Source: Tsuneonella suprasediminis (lineage in GTDB: Bacteria > Pseudomonadota > Alphaproteobacteria > Sphingomonadales > Sphingomonadaceae). Taken from it: DNA of 64,000 bases. The stretch covers positions 558,001 to 622,000 of the forward strand of contig NZ_RAHJ01000018.1 of NCBI RefSeq assembly GCF_003605755.1, written 5' to 3'. Shown piece after piece: positions 56,189-63,945 of the stretch (positions within the stretch are counted from its first letter, which is position 1; every line of letters starts with the position of its first letter). The position numbers and the translations under genes are program-made. The notes under the pieces are model-generated. The model saw nothing but the letters and a program-made list of their open reading frames with translations, was not told the DNA's origin and did not search any database.

Positions 56189-57139
56189 ATGGAAACACGG
56201 GCCAATCACATCTGGGTCGGGGCGGTCACGCTCCTGCTGCTCGCTGCGCTGGCGGTGTTTTTCGTCTGGCTGGCCGGGCTGAACAAAGGCAGCCAGCGAG
56301 ATTACGACATATTTTTCAACCAGTCGGTTTCCGGTCTGGCAAAAGGGTCGGAAGTCAGCTTCGCCGGTGTCCCGTCGGGGCAGGTCAGCGAAATCCAGTT
56401 GTGGGAGAAAGATCCGCAATTCGTCCGCGTGCGGGTCAAAATCGATGAAAATGTGCCGATTCTGGTTGGCACGACCGCGACGATTCAGGGGTCTTTCACC
56501 GGCGTTTCGACGATCATGCTCGACGGTGCGCGCAACGGTGCGCCGCCGATCACCTGCGAAACCACGGCTTGCCCGGAAGACGTGCCGGTGATCCCGCCGA
56601 AGGCAGGCGGTTTCAGCGAACTGCTGGCCAATGCGCCACTGTTGCTGGAACGACTGGCCACATTGACCGAACGGCTGACGCAACTGCTGTCGGACCGCAA
56701 TCAGGATTCGATTGCGGGAATTCTGGCCAATACCAACAAGATGACGGCCGACCTTTCGAGCGCGACCCCCGAAGTGAAGCGGACGCTGGCTGAATTGCAG
56801 GTCACTCTGCGGCAGGGCAGCGAAGCGCTCGATTCGTTCGAGAAGGTGATGAATTCGACCAACGATCTGGTGAACAAGGATGGCCAGAATCTGGCCGAAC
56901 AGATGCGCCAGACGCTGAAATCCGCCGATCAGGCGGGCAAGGCGCTGACCGCCACGCTCAATGATGCCCGCCCTGCTGCGCGCGAACTGAGCGAAAGCAC
57001 GCTGCCTGCGGTCGATGCGACGATGCAGGACTTGCGGCGTACCAGCAAGGCGCTGCGCGAAATGACAGACCAGCTCAAGAACCAGGGTGCCGGAAGTCTG
57101 ATCGGGGGCAAGAAGCTGCCCGATTACGATCCGAAATAA
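56189..57139 (+). CDS. MCE-domain lipid-binding protein (MlaD-type)
   Basis: 316 aa. One membrane anchor (WVGAVTLLLLAALAVFFVWL), a single MCE domain (about 38-115: DYDIFFNQSVSGLAKGSEVS, GVPSGQVSEIQLW, ATIQGSFTGVSTIMLD), then a long helical region (about 150-300) that should form a coiled-coil tube bridging the periplasm. That extended tail is unlike E. coli MlaD and more like the needle of PqiB-type systems. Gap of 10 bp to mlaF. Confidence 0.93.
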   Translation: METRANHIWVGAVTLLLLAALAVFFVWLAGLNKGSQRDYDIFFNQSVSGLAKGSEVSFAGVPSGQVSEIQLWEKDPQFVRVRVKIDENVPILVGTTATIQGSFTGVSTIMLDGARNGAPPITCETTACPEDVPVIPPKAGGFSELLANAPLLLERLATLTERLTQLLSDRNQDSIAGILANTNKMTADLSSATPEVKRTLAELQVTLRQGSEALDSFEKVMNSTNDLVNKDGQNLAEQMRQTLKSADQAGKALTATLNDARPAARELSESTLPAVDATMQDLRRTSKALREMTDQLKNQGAGSLIGGKKLPDYDPK

Positions 57140-57164
57140 GCCCGTGACGAGGAACCTATTCGTG

Positions 57165-57752
57165 ATGATCCGTCCTATCCGCACCGCCGCTCTGCTGGTT
57201 CCCGCTGTTTTGCTGTCCGGTTGCGTCAGCCTCGGCGGCAAAGTGCCCGACAGCTTGTTGACCCTGACCCCGGATGCGGCGGTGTCCGCTGGCACGACAA
57301 TCTCCGGCGATGCCGCCGGTGCGCTGGCTGTGGCCGAGCCGGAGGCGGCGGCCAAACTGTCGAACACGCGGGTGCCGGTGCAGGTCGATGCGACCAGTGT
57401 CGCCTATCTCAAGGATGCCCAATGGGTCGATGCCCCGGCCAAATTGTTCCGCAATCTGCTGGGCGAAACGATCCGCGCCAAGACCGGCAAGCTGGTGATC
57501 GACAACGATGATCCCGCACTGACGCCCAAGCGCCAGTTACGCGGCACCCTGACCGAATTCGGGTACGACGCCCGTTCGATGCAGGCGGTGGTCACGTATG
57601 ATGCGGTGCTCGACGTCAATGGCCAGAAAGTGAAGACACGGCGCTTTTCAGCGCAAGTTCCGGTAGCGACGCCCGAAGCAGGCCCGGTAAGCGCCGCGCT
57701 GAACGAAGCGGCCAACAAAGTGGCCGGCGATGTCGCGGAGTGGGTGGGGTAA
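57165..57752 (+). CDS. ABC-type transport auxiliary lipoprotein (PqiC-like)
   Basis: 195 aa. The signal ends in a lipobox (VLLSGC), so the mature protein is lipid-anchored. RVPVQVDATSVAYLKDAQWV and APAKLFRNLLGETI are typical of the ABC_trans_aux family, which partners MCE operons in the outer membrane. It takes the place of MlaC/MlaA in this operon. ATG 57165 has GAGGAA upstream; GTG 57144 and GTG 57162 are alternatives. Confidence 0.88.
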   Translation: MIRPIRTAALLVPAVLLSGCVSLGGKVPDSLLTLTPDAAVSAGTTISGDAAGALAVAEPEAAAKLSNTRVPVQVDATSVAYLKDAQWVDAPAKLFRNLLGETIRAKTGKLVIDNDDPALTPKRQLRGTLTEFGYDARSMQAVVTYDAVLDVNGQKVKTRRFSAQVPVATPEAGPVSAALNEAANKVAGDVAEWVG

Positions 57753-57830
57753 GCGGCGAACCGCAGTTTATGTAACGCTGTTCGGTCACCTTTTTCCCGA
57801 GTAGGGCGACCGCCTTCACGCCTGCCTCCC

Positions 57831-57956
57831 CATTCGTCGTTGCGAGCGTAGCGCGGCAATCCATGGCCTGAGGGTTCCGCCAATCGCGGCGGTCGTGGGC
57901 GGGGCGAGGGCGGTCCATGGATTGCCACGTCGCCTGCGGCTCCTCGCAATGACGAG
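57831..57956. repeat. Module A palindrome (array copy 1)
   Basis: Left arm GTTGCGAGCGTAGCGCGGCA; loop with GGTTCCGCCAATCGCGGCGG; right arm TGGATTGCCACGTCGCC and CTCCTCGCAATGACGAG. Confidence 0.85.
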
Positions 57957-57995
57957 TGTGGAGGAGGGTAGGGAGTGGAGAACCATCTGCCGCCA

Positions 57996-58075
57996 CGTCA
58001 CCCCGGACATGATCCGGGGTCCAGCTTCCCCCTTGCAGCGGTGCGTTTGAGGGAAGGCGGGGCCTCGGCTCGGGT
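57996..58075. repeat. Module B repeat (array copy 1)
   Basis: Left arm CCCCGGACATGATCCGGGG, then CCAGCTTCCCCCTTGCAGCG; the right arm is cut short near GGGCCTCGGCTCGGG. Confidence 0.7.
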
Positions 58076-58125
58076 TACTACGTATCGCTCTCGCGATGCA
58101 GCGCCCTTGGGACGCCTATCCCTGC

Positions 58126-58253
58126 CATTCGTCGTTGCGAGCGTAGCGCGGCAATCCATGGCCTAAGGGTTCCGCCAATCGCGGCGGTCGTGGGCGGTGG
58201 TGAAGTTCGGTCCATGGATTGCCACGTCGCCTTCGGCTCCTCGCAATGACGAG
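58126..58253. repeat. Module A palindrome (array copy 2)
   Basis: Same as copy 1 with few differences; right arm has TTCGGCTCCTCGCAATGACG. Confidence 0.85.
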
Positions 58254-58286
58254 TGGGGAGGAGGGGAGAACCATCTGCCGCCGCCA

Positions 58287-58386
58287 CGTCGCCCCGGACT
58301 TGATCCGCGGTCCAGCTTCCCCCTTGCAGCGGTGCGTTTGAGGGAAGGCGGGGCTTCGGCTCGGGGGCTGGGGCTGGGGCGACGGG
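58287..58386. repeat. Module B repeat (array copy 2)
   Basis: CCCCGGACTTGATCCGCGG then CCAGCTTCCCCCTTGCAGCG; right arm GGCTTCGGCTCGGGGGC to GGGGCGACGGG. Confidence 0.75.
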
Positions 58387-58461
58387 CTGGTGGGTTGCGT
58401 TTTGTGCTTCGGGGTGCAGTCCCCTCAGGATTCCGCCCGCTCAGGGTGCCACTCCCTCTCC

Positions 58462-58587
58462 ACTCGTCATTGCGAGCGTAGTGAAGCAATCCATGGCCTG
58501 ACGGTTCCGCCAATCGCATCGGTCGCGGTGGGGGTGGAGTTCGGTCCATGGATTGCCACGTCGCCTACGGCTCCTCGCAATGACGAA
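58462..58587. repeat. Module A palindrome (array copy 3)
   Basis: Left arm CATTGCGAGCGTAGTGAAGC; right arm CGCCTACGGCTCCTCGCAAT. It ends about 100 bp before the stop of the ATP12 gene. Confidence 0.85.
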
Positions 58588-58688
58588 CGGAGGGGCGGCG
58601 CGACATGGGACAGTGCGGCACGGCGTGACGCGGCGTGGCGTGGCGTGGGGAATGGGCGGCTGGGTGAACCGCGACCATCTCTTCGCCT

Positions 58689-59405
58689 TCACGCCTCGCC
58701 GTTGTTGTCCGTTGCCGTTGCCGCCCGCGCGAAATCGGCGGCCAGCATAAATGCTTTGGTGCGGGTATCGTGGCGGGCCTTGGCCTCTTCGTCGCGGCCC
58801 CATAGCTCGGCCTGCCAATGCTCTTCCAGTTCGGAGGCGGTCCACAGCGCGGCATGATCTGCGTCCCGCTCCAGAGCGGACAATCCGACGCATAGCGATG
58901 CGGACAGCGCGGTCATCACTTCCAGCGGAGCGAGAATAAACGGATCGAACCGGGCTAGTCGCGCGCGCAAGGCGTTCATTGTCGCATCGGGTTGCAGATG
59001 GTGGACGATGCCGCTCACCCGCGCCAGCCGCACCCCTTCGCGGGCCTCGAATGCAGTGACAATCGGCTCCCACACGTCCTGCTGCCGCGCATGGAGCGGT
59101 TCGTCGGGATCGGCGCGATAGCACAGCGTATCGGTTTCGGCATAGGCCAGCAGCTTGGCAGCAGCGCCCGCCGGATCGGCGGCAACCTGATCGATGGCAT
59201 AGTCCGCCATATCGCGCAGTGGGAAGGTTGCGGGATCGACCTCATCGCCCTGCGCGCGCCATTCCCCGGCCAGCATCTCAGCCAGCGCGCGGGTCGGCAG
59301 GATCTGTGCCTTGCCGCCCTGCGTTTTGATCGCGCGCCCGTCGAGAGCGATTTGCCAGCCACCCTCCGCAGCGATCACCGACACGTCTTTCCAGAACCGC
59401 TTCAT
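58689..59405 (-). CDS. ATP12-family F1-ATPase assembly chaperone
   Basis: 238 aa. Family pattern MKRFWKDVSVIAAEGGWQIA, LDGRAIKTQGG, LPTRALAEMLAGEWRAQGDE, TDTLCYRADPDEPL and HHLQPDATMNALRARLA. ATP12 binds the F1 alpha subunit before ATP synthase assembly in mitochondria and alphaproteobacteria. ATG 59405 is the family start. Last gene of a run of ATGA-overlapping minus-strand genes; no atp genes are nearby. Confidence 0.92.
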   Translation of the reverse strand: MKRFWKDVSVIAAEGGWQIALDGRAIKTQGGKAQILPTRALAEMLAGEWRAQGDEVDPATFPLRDMADYAIDQVAADPAGAAAKLLAYAETDTLCYRADPDEPLHARQQDVWEPIVTAFEAREGVRLARVSGIVHHLQPDATMNALRARLARFDPFILAPLEVMTALSASLCVGLSALERDADHAALWTASELEEHWQAELWGRDEEAKARHDTRTKAFMLAADFARAATATDNNGEA

Positions 59406-59632
59406 TCGGGCGGTGTCCTCCACATGCGAGCAAGGATTTGCGGCGTCACGAACACTTCGATCAGCCCGATCGCCAGCAGGGGCCAGCTGATCCATTGCGG
59501 CAGGTCGATCAACCCCTCGTGAATCAACAGGCCCAGAATGACGATCACCACGCCCGACAGGCGCATGGCATTGATGATGAAGTAGCGATTGCGCGCCTTG
59601 TCTTCGTTGCCACCGTCGTTTCCGCCGATCAT
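59402..59632 (-). CDS. Small membrane protein (76 aa), unknown
   Basis: Two hydrophobic segments (MRLSGVVIVILGLLIHEGLI and WISWPLLAIGLIEVFVTPQI) after a 20-residue charged start (NDGGNEDKARNRYFII). Conserved-looking small inner-membrane protein with no named function. Overlaps the HAD gene stop and the ATP12 start, which supports ATG 59632 and its reality. Confidence 0.75.
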   Translation of the reverse strand: MIGGNDGGNEDKARNRYFIINAMRLSGVVIVILGLLIHEGLIDLPQWISWPLLAIGLIEVFVTPQILARMWRTPPE

Positions 59633-60279
59633 TGCAGCAATCCTTCCAGTTCGGCGCAGGTCGCGGCGACCGCTTCGGCCCCGGCGGCGATCAGTTCGGC
59701 AGGGGCATGGTATCCCCACGCCACCCCGATGGGGCGGACCCCGGCGGCGCGAGCCATTTCGATATCGAAGGTGGTGTCGCCAATCATCACCGCATCGCCC
59801 GGCTGTGCCGCCGCTTCGAACAGTGCCGCCTCCAGCATCGCGGGGTGCGGTTTCGAGGGGTGCCGATCCGCTGTTTGCAGCGACACGAACATGTCGCCAA
59901 TCCCGTGTGCGGCAAGACACGCCGCCAGCCCGCGGTCGGATTTGCCCGTGGCCACTGCCAGTTGCCAGCCATTGTCGCGCAGCGCGTGAAGCAGCGCGGC
60001 GATCCCTTCGAACAGAGGTTCTTCCAGACGACCCTGTTCGCGGGTGGCGCGGAACGATGCCTTGTATGCGTCGACCGCCGCTGCCTGTCGGCCTGCCTCC
60101 GCATCCGGGGCGAGCACGCGCACCGCTTGCGGCAGGCTCAGCCCGACGATGCGGCGCACCCGGTTGCGATCGGGCAGTGTCAGACCCGCAGCGGCAAAGG
60201 CCGCATCCATCGCATCGCACACCGCCGCCTGCCCATCGACCAGCGTGCCATCGCAATCGAACACCGCCAGCCGGGTCAT
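59629..60279 (-). CDS. HAD-family hydrolase (phosphoglycolate phosphatase-like)
   Basis: 216 aa. Motif I is FDCDGTLVDGQ with both Asp, motif II is VATGKSDRGL, motif III is the Lys in RHPSKPHPAML, and motif IV is MIGDTTFDIEMARAAG. Subclass with a helical cap. Likely substrates are small phosphates such as phosphoglycolate; not proven. ATG 60279 overlaps the PaiB gene stop; the frame is open upstream inside that gene. Confidence 0.9.
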   Translation of the reverse strand: MTRLAVFDCDGTLVDGQAAVCDAMDAAFAAAGLTLPDRNRVRRIVGLSLPQAVRVLAPDAEAGRQAAAVDAYKASFRATREQGRLEEPLFEGIAALLHALRDNGWQLAVATGKSDRGLAACLAAHGIGDMFVSLQTADRHPSKPHPAMLEAALFEAAAQPGDAVMIGDTTFDIEMARAAGVRPIGVAWGYHAPAELIAAGAEAVAATCAELEGLLQ

Positions 60280-60875
60280 TCGCCAAGGGTCCGTATCAGT
60301 TGTGCCAGCGCGGGGCTGCCGTGTTGTTCCAGCCCGTCGGCAATCGCGGCGCGCTCGGCAGCGGATTTGTTCTGCGATAGCTTGAACGTGGGTCGCCACG
60401 CCAGCACTTCCAGTTCGAAGCCGACGATGGCGCCCAGCAGTTTACGCCACATGTCGGGCGGGGTTTCCTCGACGCTCCACTGTTCGCCACCCATGCGCCC
60501 TTCGTGACGCAGGATCAGCGCGTGGAGCAATCCCTCCAGCCCTTCGGACGCCATCCGCCGCACACGCCCTTCGAGTTCGAGCGAAACGTAATCCCATGTC
60601 GGCACCGTGCCCCGGGCGGCATACCAGCGGGGGGAAACATAGGCATCCGGTCCGTTGATCGTCACCAGCGCGGTGCCGCCATCGAGATATCGGGTCAGTG
60701 CGTTCCCGCGCGCGATGTGGAATTGCACCGCGCCATCCCCAGTCGAAAGCAACGGGGTATGCGCCACGCGCGGGCCATCGGGCGTGGTCATGAATACCAT
60801 GCCGAAGCCGATTTCATCGATCAGCGTTTCGAACAGAGCGCGATCTTCGCTGCGGAACAGAGCGTTGGGGTGCAT
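60276..60875 (-). CDS. PaiB-family FMN-binding protein
   Basis: 199 aa with a split-barrel flavin fold. HPNALFRSEDRALFETLID is the family start, and GPDAYVSPRWYAARGTVPTW (about 75-94) and AIVGFELEVLAWRPTFKLSQ (about 149-168) are conserved. Related to Bacillus PaiB, described as a negative regulator, but many members are probably flavin enzymes. 50 bp downstream of the RluA-type gene, overlapping the HAD gene by 4 bp. Confidence 0.9.
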   Translation of the reverse strand: MHPNALFRSEDRALFETLIDEIGFGMVFMTTPDGPRVAHTPLLSTGDGAVQFHIARGNALTRYLDGGTALVTINGPDAYVSPRWYAARGTVPTWDYVSLELEGRVRRMASEGLEGLLHALILRHEGRMGGEQWSVEETPPDMWRKLLGAIVGFELEVLAWRPTFKLSQNKSAAERAAIADGLEQHGSPALAQLIRTLGE

Positions 60876-60925
60876 CTATCGGTTAGTTCCGGCGCGATGG
60901 CTGGCGATGGTAGCGGAAAGCGCGA

Positions 60926-62095
60926 TCACGGGCGTTTGCCCCGGCCAGCCCCTTTGCCCGGACCGCCCTTGGTCACTTTGTTCGCAGCGCCACGGCCACG
61001 GCGGGACGGGCGCGATTTGCGAACCTGCTTGGCATGTTGGCGCGCGGCCTGCTTCTTCTCTGTCTTGCCCGGCGGGGGCGGTCCTTGTGTCGGTGCCGCG
61101 TCGGACAGCGACAGGTCGAAACCCATCTGTTCCATTGTCGCCGCGAAATGTTCGGGCAAGTCGGCGGTCACGTCCAGCTTGCCGCCATCGGGGTGGTCGA
61201 TAATCAGGCGGCGCGCGTGAAGGTGCATCTTGCGGCTGACACTGCCGGTCAGGAAAGCGTTTTGCCCGCCATATTTACCGTCACCGACAATGGGGTGGCC
61301 GATGGCCGCCATATGCGCGCGTAACTGGTGGGTGCGCCCGGTCAGTGGCTCCAGCTCGACCCATGCGGCTGTGTTGCCTGCGCGTTCTACCACGCGATAT
61401 CGGGTTTTGGCCGGTTGCCCGTTTTCTTCGTCGACATGCATTTTCTCGCCGCCGGTGCCCGGCTGTTTGGCGAGCGGCGCGTCGATCATGCCTTCGCTCA
61501 GCTCTGGCCGACCGACGACCAGAGCCCAATAGACTTTCTTGGCGCTGCGCCCGGAAAACCGCTTGGAAAAGAACGCCGCGCTGCCCGGTGTGCGGGCGAC
61601 CAGCAATACACCGCTGGTATCCTTGTCCAGCCGGTGAACCAGTCGCGGGCGCGGCTCCCCATCGCCCGCAAAGGCATCGAGCAGCCCATCGACATGGTTA
61701 TGCGTTTTGGTGCCGCCCTGCGTGGCAAGGCCTGGCGGTTTGTTGAGCACGATGGCCGCGCGGGTCTGCTTGATGGCCATCGCTTCGGCCTCTGCCACCT
61801 GATCGGGTGTCAGTTCCTTGCGCGGTTTGGCGGTGCGGTGCGGGGCATCGCCACCCGGCGGAACGCGCAGCACCTGCCCCGCGCTCAGGCGATCTTCCGG
61901 TTTGGCGCGTTTGCCATCGACCCGCACCTGCCCGGTCCGCGCCCAGCGGCTGACCGTGCCGAAGCCGATTTGCGGCAAATGGCGTTTGAACCAGCGATCG
62001 AGCCGGACACCGTCATCGTCCGGCGCGACAGTGAACTGGCGCACTTCGCTGGTGTCGGTTGGGCCGGTGTCAGTTGGGTTTTGTGGCTGGTTCAT
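60926..62095 (-). CDS. RluA-family pseudouridine synthase (RluC-like) with basic tail
   Basis: 389 aa. S4 domain (GVRLDRWFKRHLPQIGFGTV, RVDGKRAKPEDRLSAGQ), catalytic RPRLVHRLDKDTSGVLLVAR with the Asp, and VELEPLTGRTHQLRAHMAAI. The last 55 residues are a Lys/Arg/Gly-rich tail (KSRPSRRGRGAANKVTKGG) that could bind RNA. Probably modifies 23S rRNA like RluC. Overlaps crcB by 4 bp. Confidence 0.9.
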   Translation of the reverse strand: MNQPQNPTDTGPTDTSEVRQFTVAPDDDGVRLDRWFKRHLPQIGFGTVSRWARTGQVRVDGKRAKPEDRLSAGQVLRVPPGGDAPHRTAKPRKELTPDQVAEAEAMAIKQTRAAIVLNKPPGLATQGGTKTHNHVDGLLDAFAGDGEPRPRLVHRLDKDTSGVLLVARTPGSAAFFSKRFSGRSAKKVYWALVVGRPELSEGMIDAPLAKQPGTGGEKMHVDEENGQPAKTRYRVVERAGNTAAWVELEPLTGRTHQLRAHMAAIGHPIVGDGKYGGQNAFLTGSVSRKMHLHARRLIIDHPDGGKLDVTADLPEHFAATMEQMGFDLSLSDAAPTQGPPPPGKTEKKQAARQHAKQVRKSRPSRRGRGAANKVTKGGPGKGAGRGKRP

Positions 62096-62499
62096 CCGGC
62101 GACTCGCATCGTAATCAGGCCGATATACAGGCCGGTGAGTGCTGCCAGCACTGAAACGATGGCGTAGATCGCCGCTGTCGAGGCCTGACCGCGTTCGATC
62201 AGCAGCATCGTTTCAAGGCTGAAGCTGGAAAATGTCGTGAAGCCGCCCAGCAGCCCCACGCCGATGAACAGCCGCCATGTTTCGCCGTGGCTGCCGTGGC
62301 GGGCCAGCCATCCGGCGAGCAGCCCCATCGACAGGCCGCCGATCACGTTGGCCGCCAGCGTCGCCCACGGGAACGCGGTCACGACATTGGGGCCGAGCAC
62401 GTGGGTCATGAATCGGCCGAGCTGGTAACGCAGCACAGCGCCGATGCCGCCGCCTGCAAAGACGAACGCCGTGGCGGTAAGGGGAGATGGAATAGCCAT
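62092..62499 (-). CDS. crcB: Fluoride channel CrcB/Fluc
   Basis: 135-aa small membrane protein with four helices that works as a dimer to expel fluoride. [37 protein letters not shown] and the pore motif [12 protein letters not shown] are present. ATG 62499 is the usual start. The leader does not show the fluoride riboswitch core. First gene of the run crcB-rluA type-paiB-HAD-small membrane-ATP12. Confidence 0.93.
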   Translation of the reverse strand: MAIPSPLTATAFVFAGGGIGAVLRYQLGRFMTHVLGPNVVTAFPWATLAANVIGGLSMGLLAGWLARHGSHGETWRLFIGVGLLGGFTTFSSFSLETMLLIERGQASTAAIYAIVSVLAALTGLYIGLITMRVAG

Positions 62500-62592
62500 G
62501 TACCGCGCCCTTAGCGCCCCGGCGCGCGCGTGCAAACTCCCCTCGCAGCTTGCAAATTGGCGAATCTACCGCTACAGGCGCCCCTGTTCGAA

Positions 62593-62622
62593 CCGCTCCG
62601 GGAACGGATGCGGGGCTTTTTT
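62593..62622 (+). terminator. Terminator-like hairpin 74 bp before rpsU
   Basis: CCGCTCCG (62593-62600) pairs with CGGATGCGG (62605-62613, one bulged T), followed by GGC and six T. It points the same way as rpsU, although no gene precedes it on this strand within the 196-bp spacer. Confidence 0.6.
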
Positions 62623-62695
62623 CGTTGAAATTCAAAGGCGTTTGCCCGCGCCGTTCGCGGGTTCCACGTCATTTGCTGTGAGGTGTATTCGATTT

Positions 62696-62902
62696 ATGCA
62701 GATCATCGTTCGCGATAACAATGTCGACCAGGCTCTCCGCGCGCTCAAGAAGAAGCTGCAGCGGGAAGGTGTGTATCGCGAAATGAAGCTGCGTCGCCAC
62801 TACGAAAAGCCCAGCGAAAAGCGCGCCCGTGAAAAGGCTGCCGCTGTCCGCCGCGCCCGCAAGATGGAGCGCAAGCGGATGGAACGCGACGGGATCAAGT
62901 AA
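62696..62902 (+). CDS. rpsU: 30S ribosomal protein bS21
   Basis: 68 aa, very basic. [40 protein letters not shown] and the Arg/Lys-rich end ([17 protein letters not shown]) are typical of S21. ATG 62696 is the family start. The frame is open far upstream without meaning. The leader contains a terminator-like hairpin. Confidence 0.96.
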   Translation: MQIIVRDNNVDQALRALKKKLQREGVYREMKLRRHYEKPSEKRAREKAAAVRRARKMERKRMERDGIK

Positions 62903-62957
62903 GACAACGCGGGCCAGCGGCCCAATTGTCTTGAACCCACGGCAACGATAAGGCATC

Positions 62958-62985
62958 GGGGCGCGGAGCAATCTGCGCCCCTTGT
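62958..62985 (+). terminator. Possible terminator after rpsU
   Basis: GGGGCGC (62958-62964) pairs with GCGCCCC (62975-62981), followed by TTGTC only. A second hairpin, AAGACAA/TTGTCTT around GGGCC/GGCCC, overlaps the rpsU stop. Weak T-runs for both. Confidence 0.35.
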
Positions 62986-63077
62986 CGTATTCGCTCGGTT
63001 TTATCCGTTCGGTATCGCCGCGTGGGGTTTCGCATCAGGCCGGATTCCCGGCACACAGTATCAGGAATACGTCTGCC

Positions 63078-63650
63078 ATGACTGAAATCACCCGCGTTCC
63101 GCTGCAACCCATTGCCAAGGGTTCGCTCACCAAGCTCTGGCTGGGTGTGATCGTTGCCGTCCTGATCGCGGCAGGTGTCGCCTGGGCCGCCACGCCCAAG
63201 GGTGTTTCGATCGATACGCTGACCGCCGGCAGCGGGCCGACCCCCACTGCGGAAGATGTCGTGTTCGTTGAATATATCGGCAAGCTGGCCGATGGTAAGG
63301 AATTCGACCGCTCACAGCCGTTGCCCCCAGTCGCCAAAAGCATTTTCCCCGAAGGCACCCCGATGACTCTGGCTGAAGGGGAAACGATCCCCGGTTTCCG
63401 CGAAGGGCTGATGAAAATGCAGAAGGGCGGGCATTACGTGCTGCATATCCCCGCCGACAAGGCCTATGGCGCCACGCCGCCTCCCGGCGCGCCGATCCCG
63501 CCCAACGCCGATCTGACATTCGATATCAAAGTCAGCGAAATCATGGCTCGCGCCGATTTCGAACGCCGCATTCAGGCGATCCAGCAGATGATGCAAATGC
63601 AGATGCAGGGTCAGGGCGGCGCTGCACCGGGTGCTGGCGGCCCGCAATAA
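63078..63650 (+). CDS. FKBP-type peptidyl-prolyl isomerase, membrane-anchored
   Basis: 190 aa. One N-terminal helix (LWLGVIVAVLIAAGVAWAA) anchors or exports the protein. The FKBP domain (about 50-165) has FVEYIGKLADGKEFDRSQPL, GETIPGFREGLMKMQKGGHY, HIPADKAYGATPPPGAPIPP and LTFDIKVSEI. The Met/Gln-rich tail (QQMMQMQMQGQGG) is disordered. It should fold proteins in the periplasm. ATG 63078 is chosen because the signal begins there. Confidence 0.92.
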   Translation: MTEITRVPLQPIAKGSLTKLWLGVIVAVLIAAGVAWAATPKGVSIDTLTAGSGPTPTAEDVVFVEYIGKLADGKEFDRSQPLPPVAKSIFPEGTPMTLAEGETIPGFREGLMKMQKGGHYVLHIPADKAYGATPPPGAPIPPNADLTFDIKVSEIMARADFERRIQAIQQMMQMQMQGQGGAAPGAGGPQ

Positions 63651-63761
63651 TCCAGCCATTTTGAGATTGCCGTAAGGGTAGCGTTTGGGTCGCGAACGGC
63701 GATTGCGAACGTTGCCCTTTCGTGTGTCTGGCGAGGTTGCAGGGGCGATTGCACCGGGGGT

Positions 63762-63871
63762 AGCTGGACCCCAGTTCAGGGGTCGGGGTGACGGGGAGAG
63801 TGAGGCAGATGCCTACTTCACCTCCGCTTTCCCAAACCGTCGCGCCGGACTTGATCCGGCGTCCCGCTTTT
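63762..63871. repeat. Module B palindrome (right end of window)
   Basis: Left arm AGCTGGACCCC to GGGTCGGGGTGACGG; right arm CGCCGGACTTGATCCGGCG then TCCCGCTTTT. It occupies most of the 295-bp spacer between the FKBP gene and the last gene; otherwise I see nothing there. Confidence 0.65.
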
Positions 63872-63945
63872 CTTCAGGTGCGGTGCATCGGATCATGCTA
63901 TCGCCCATACACCAGAGCGAAGGCATCGAAGGGGGGGATAGGCGC

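Larger units (their letters stand above)
57753..58688. other. 936-bp gene-free gap: three module A and two module B repeats in alternation
   Basis: Order A-B-A-B-A (57831-57956, 57996-58075, 58126-58253, 58287-58386, 58462-58587), all A copies in the same orientation with a period of about 300-335 bp. A weak terminator-like hairpin for the lipid-transport operon may lie at 57760-57795 (ACCG...CGGT then TTTTT). No gene seen. Confidence 0.8.

Noticed and set aside
62500-62695. Fluoride riboswitch before crcB
   Set aside because: I could not find its conserved core on the minus strand; the only strong structure points toward rpsU.
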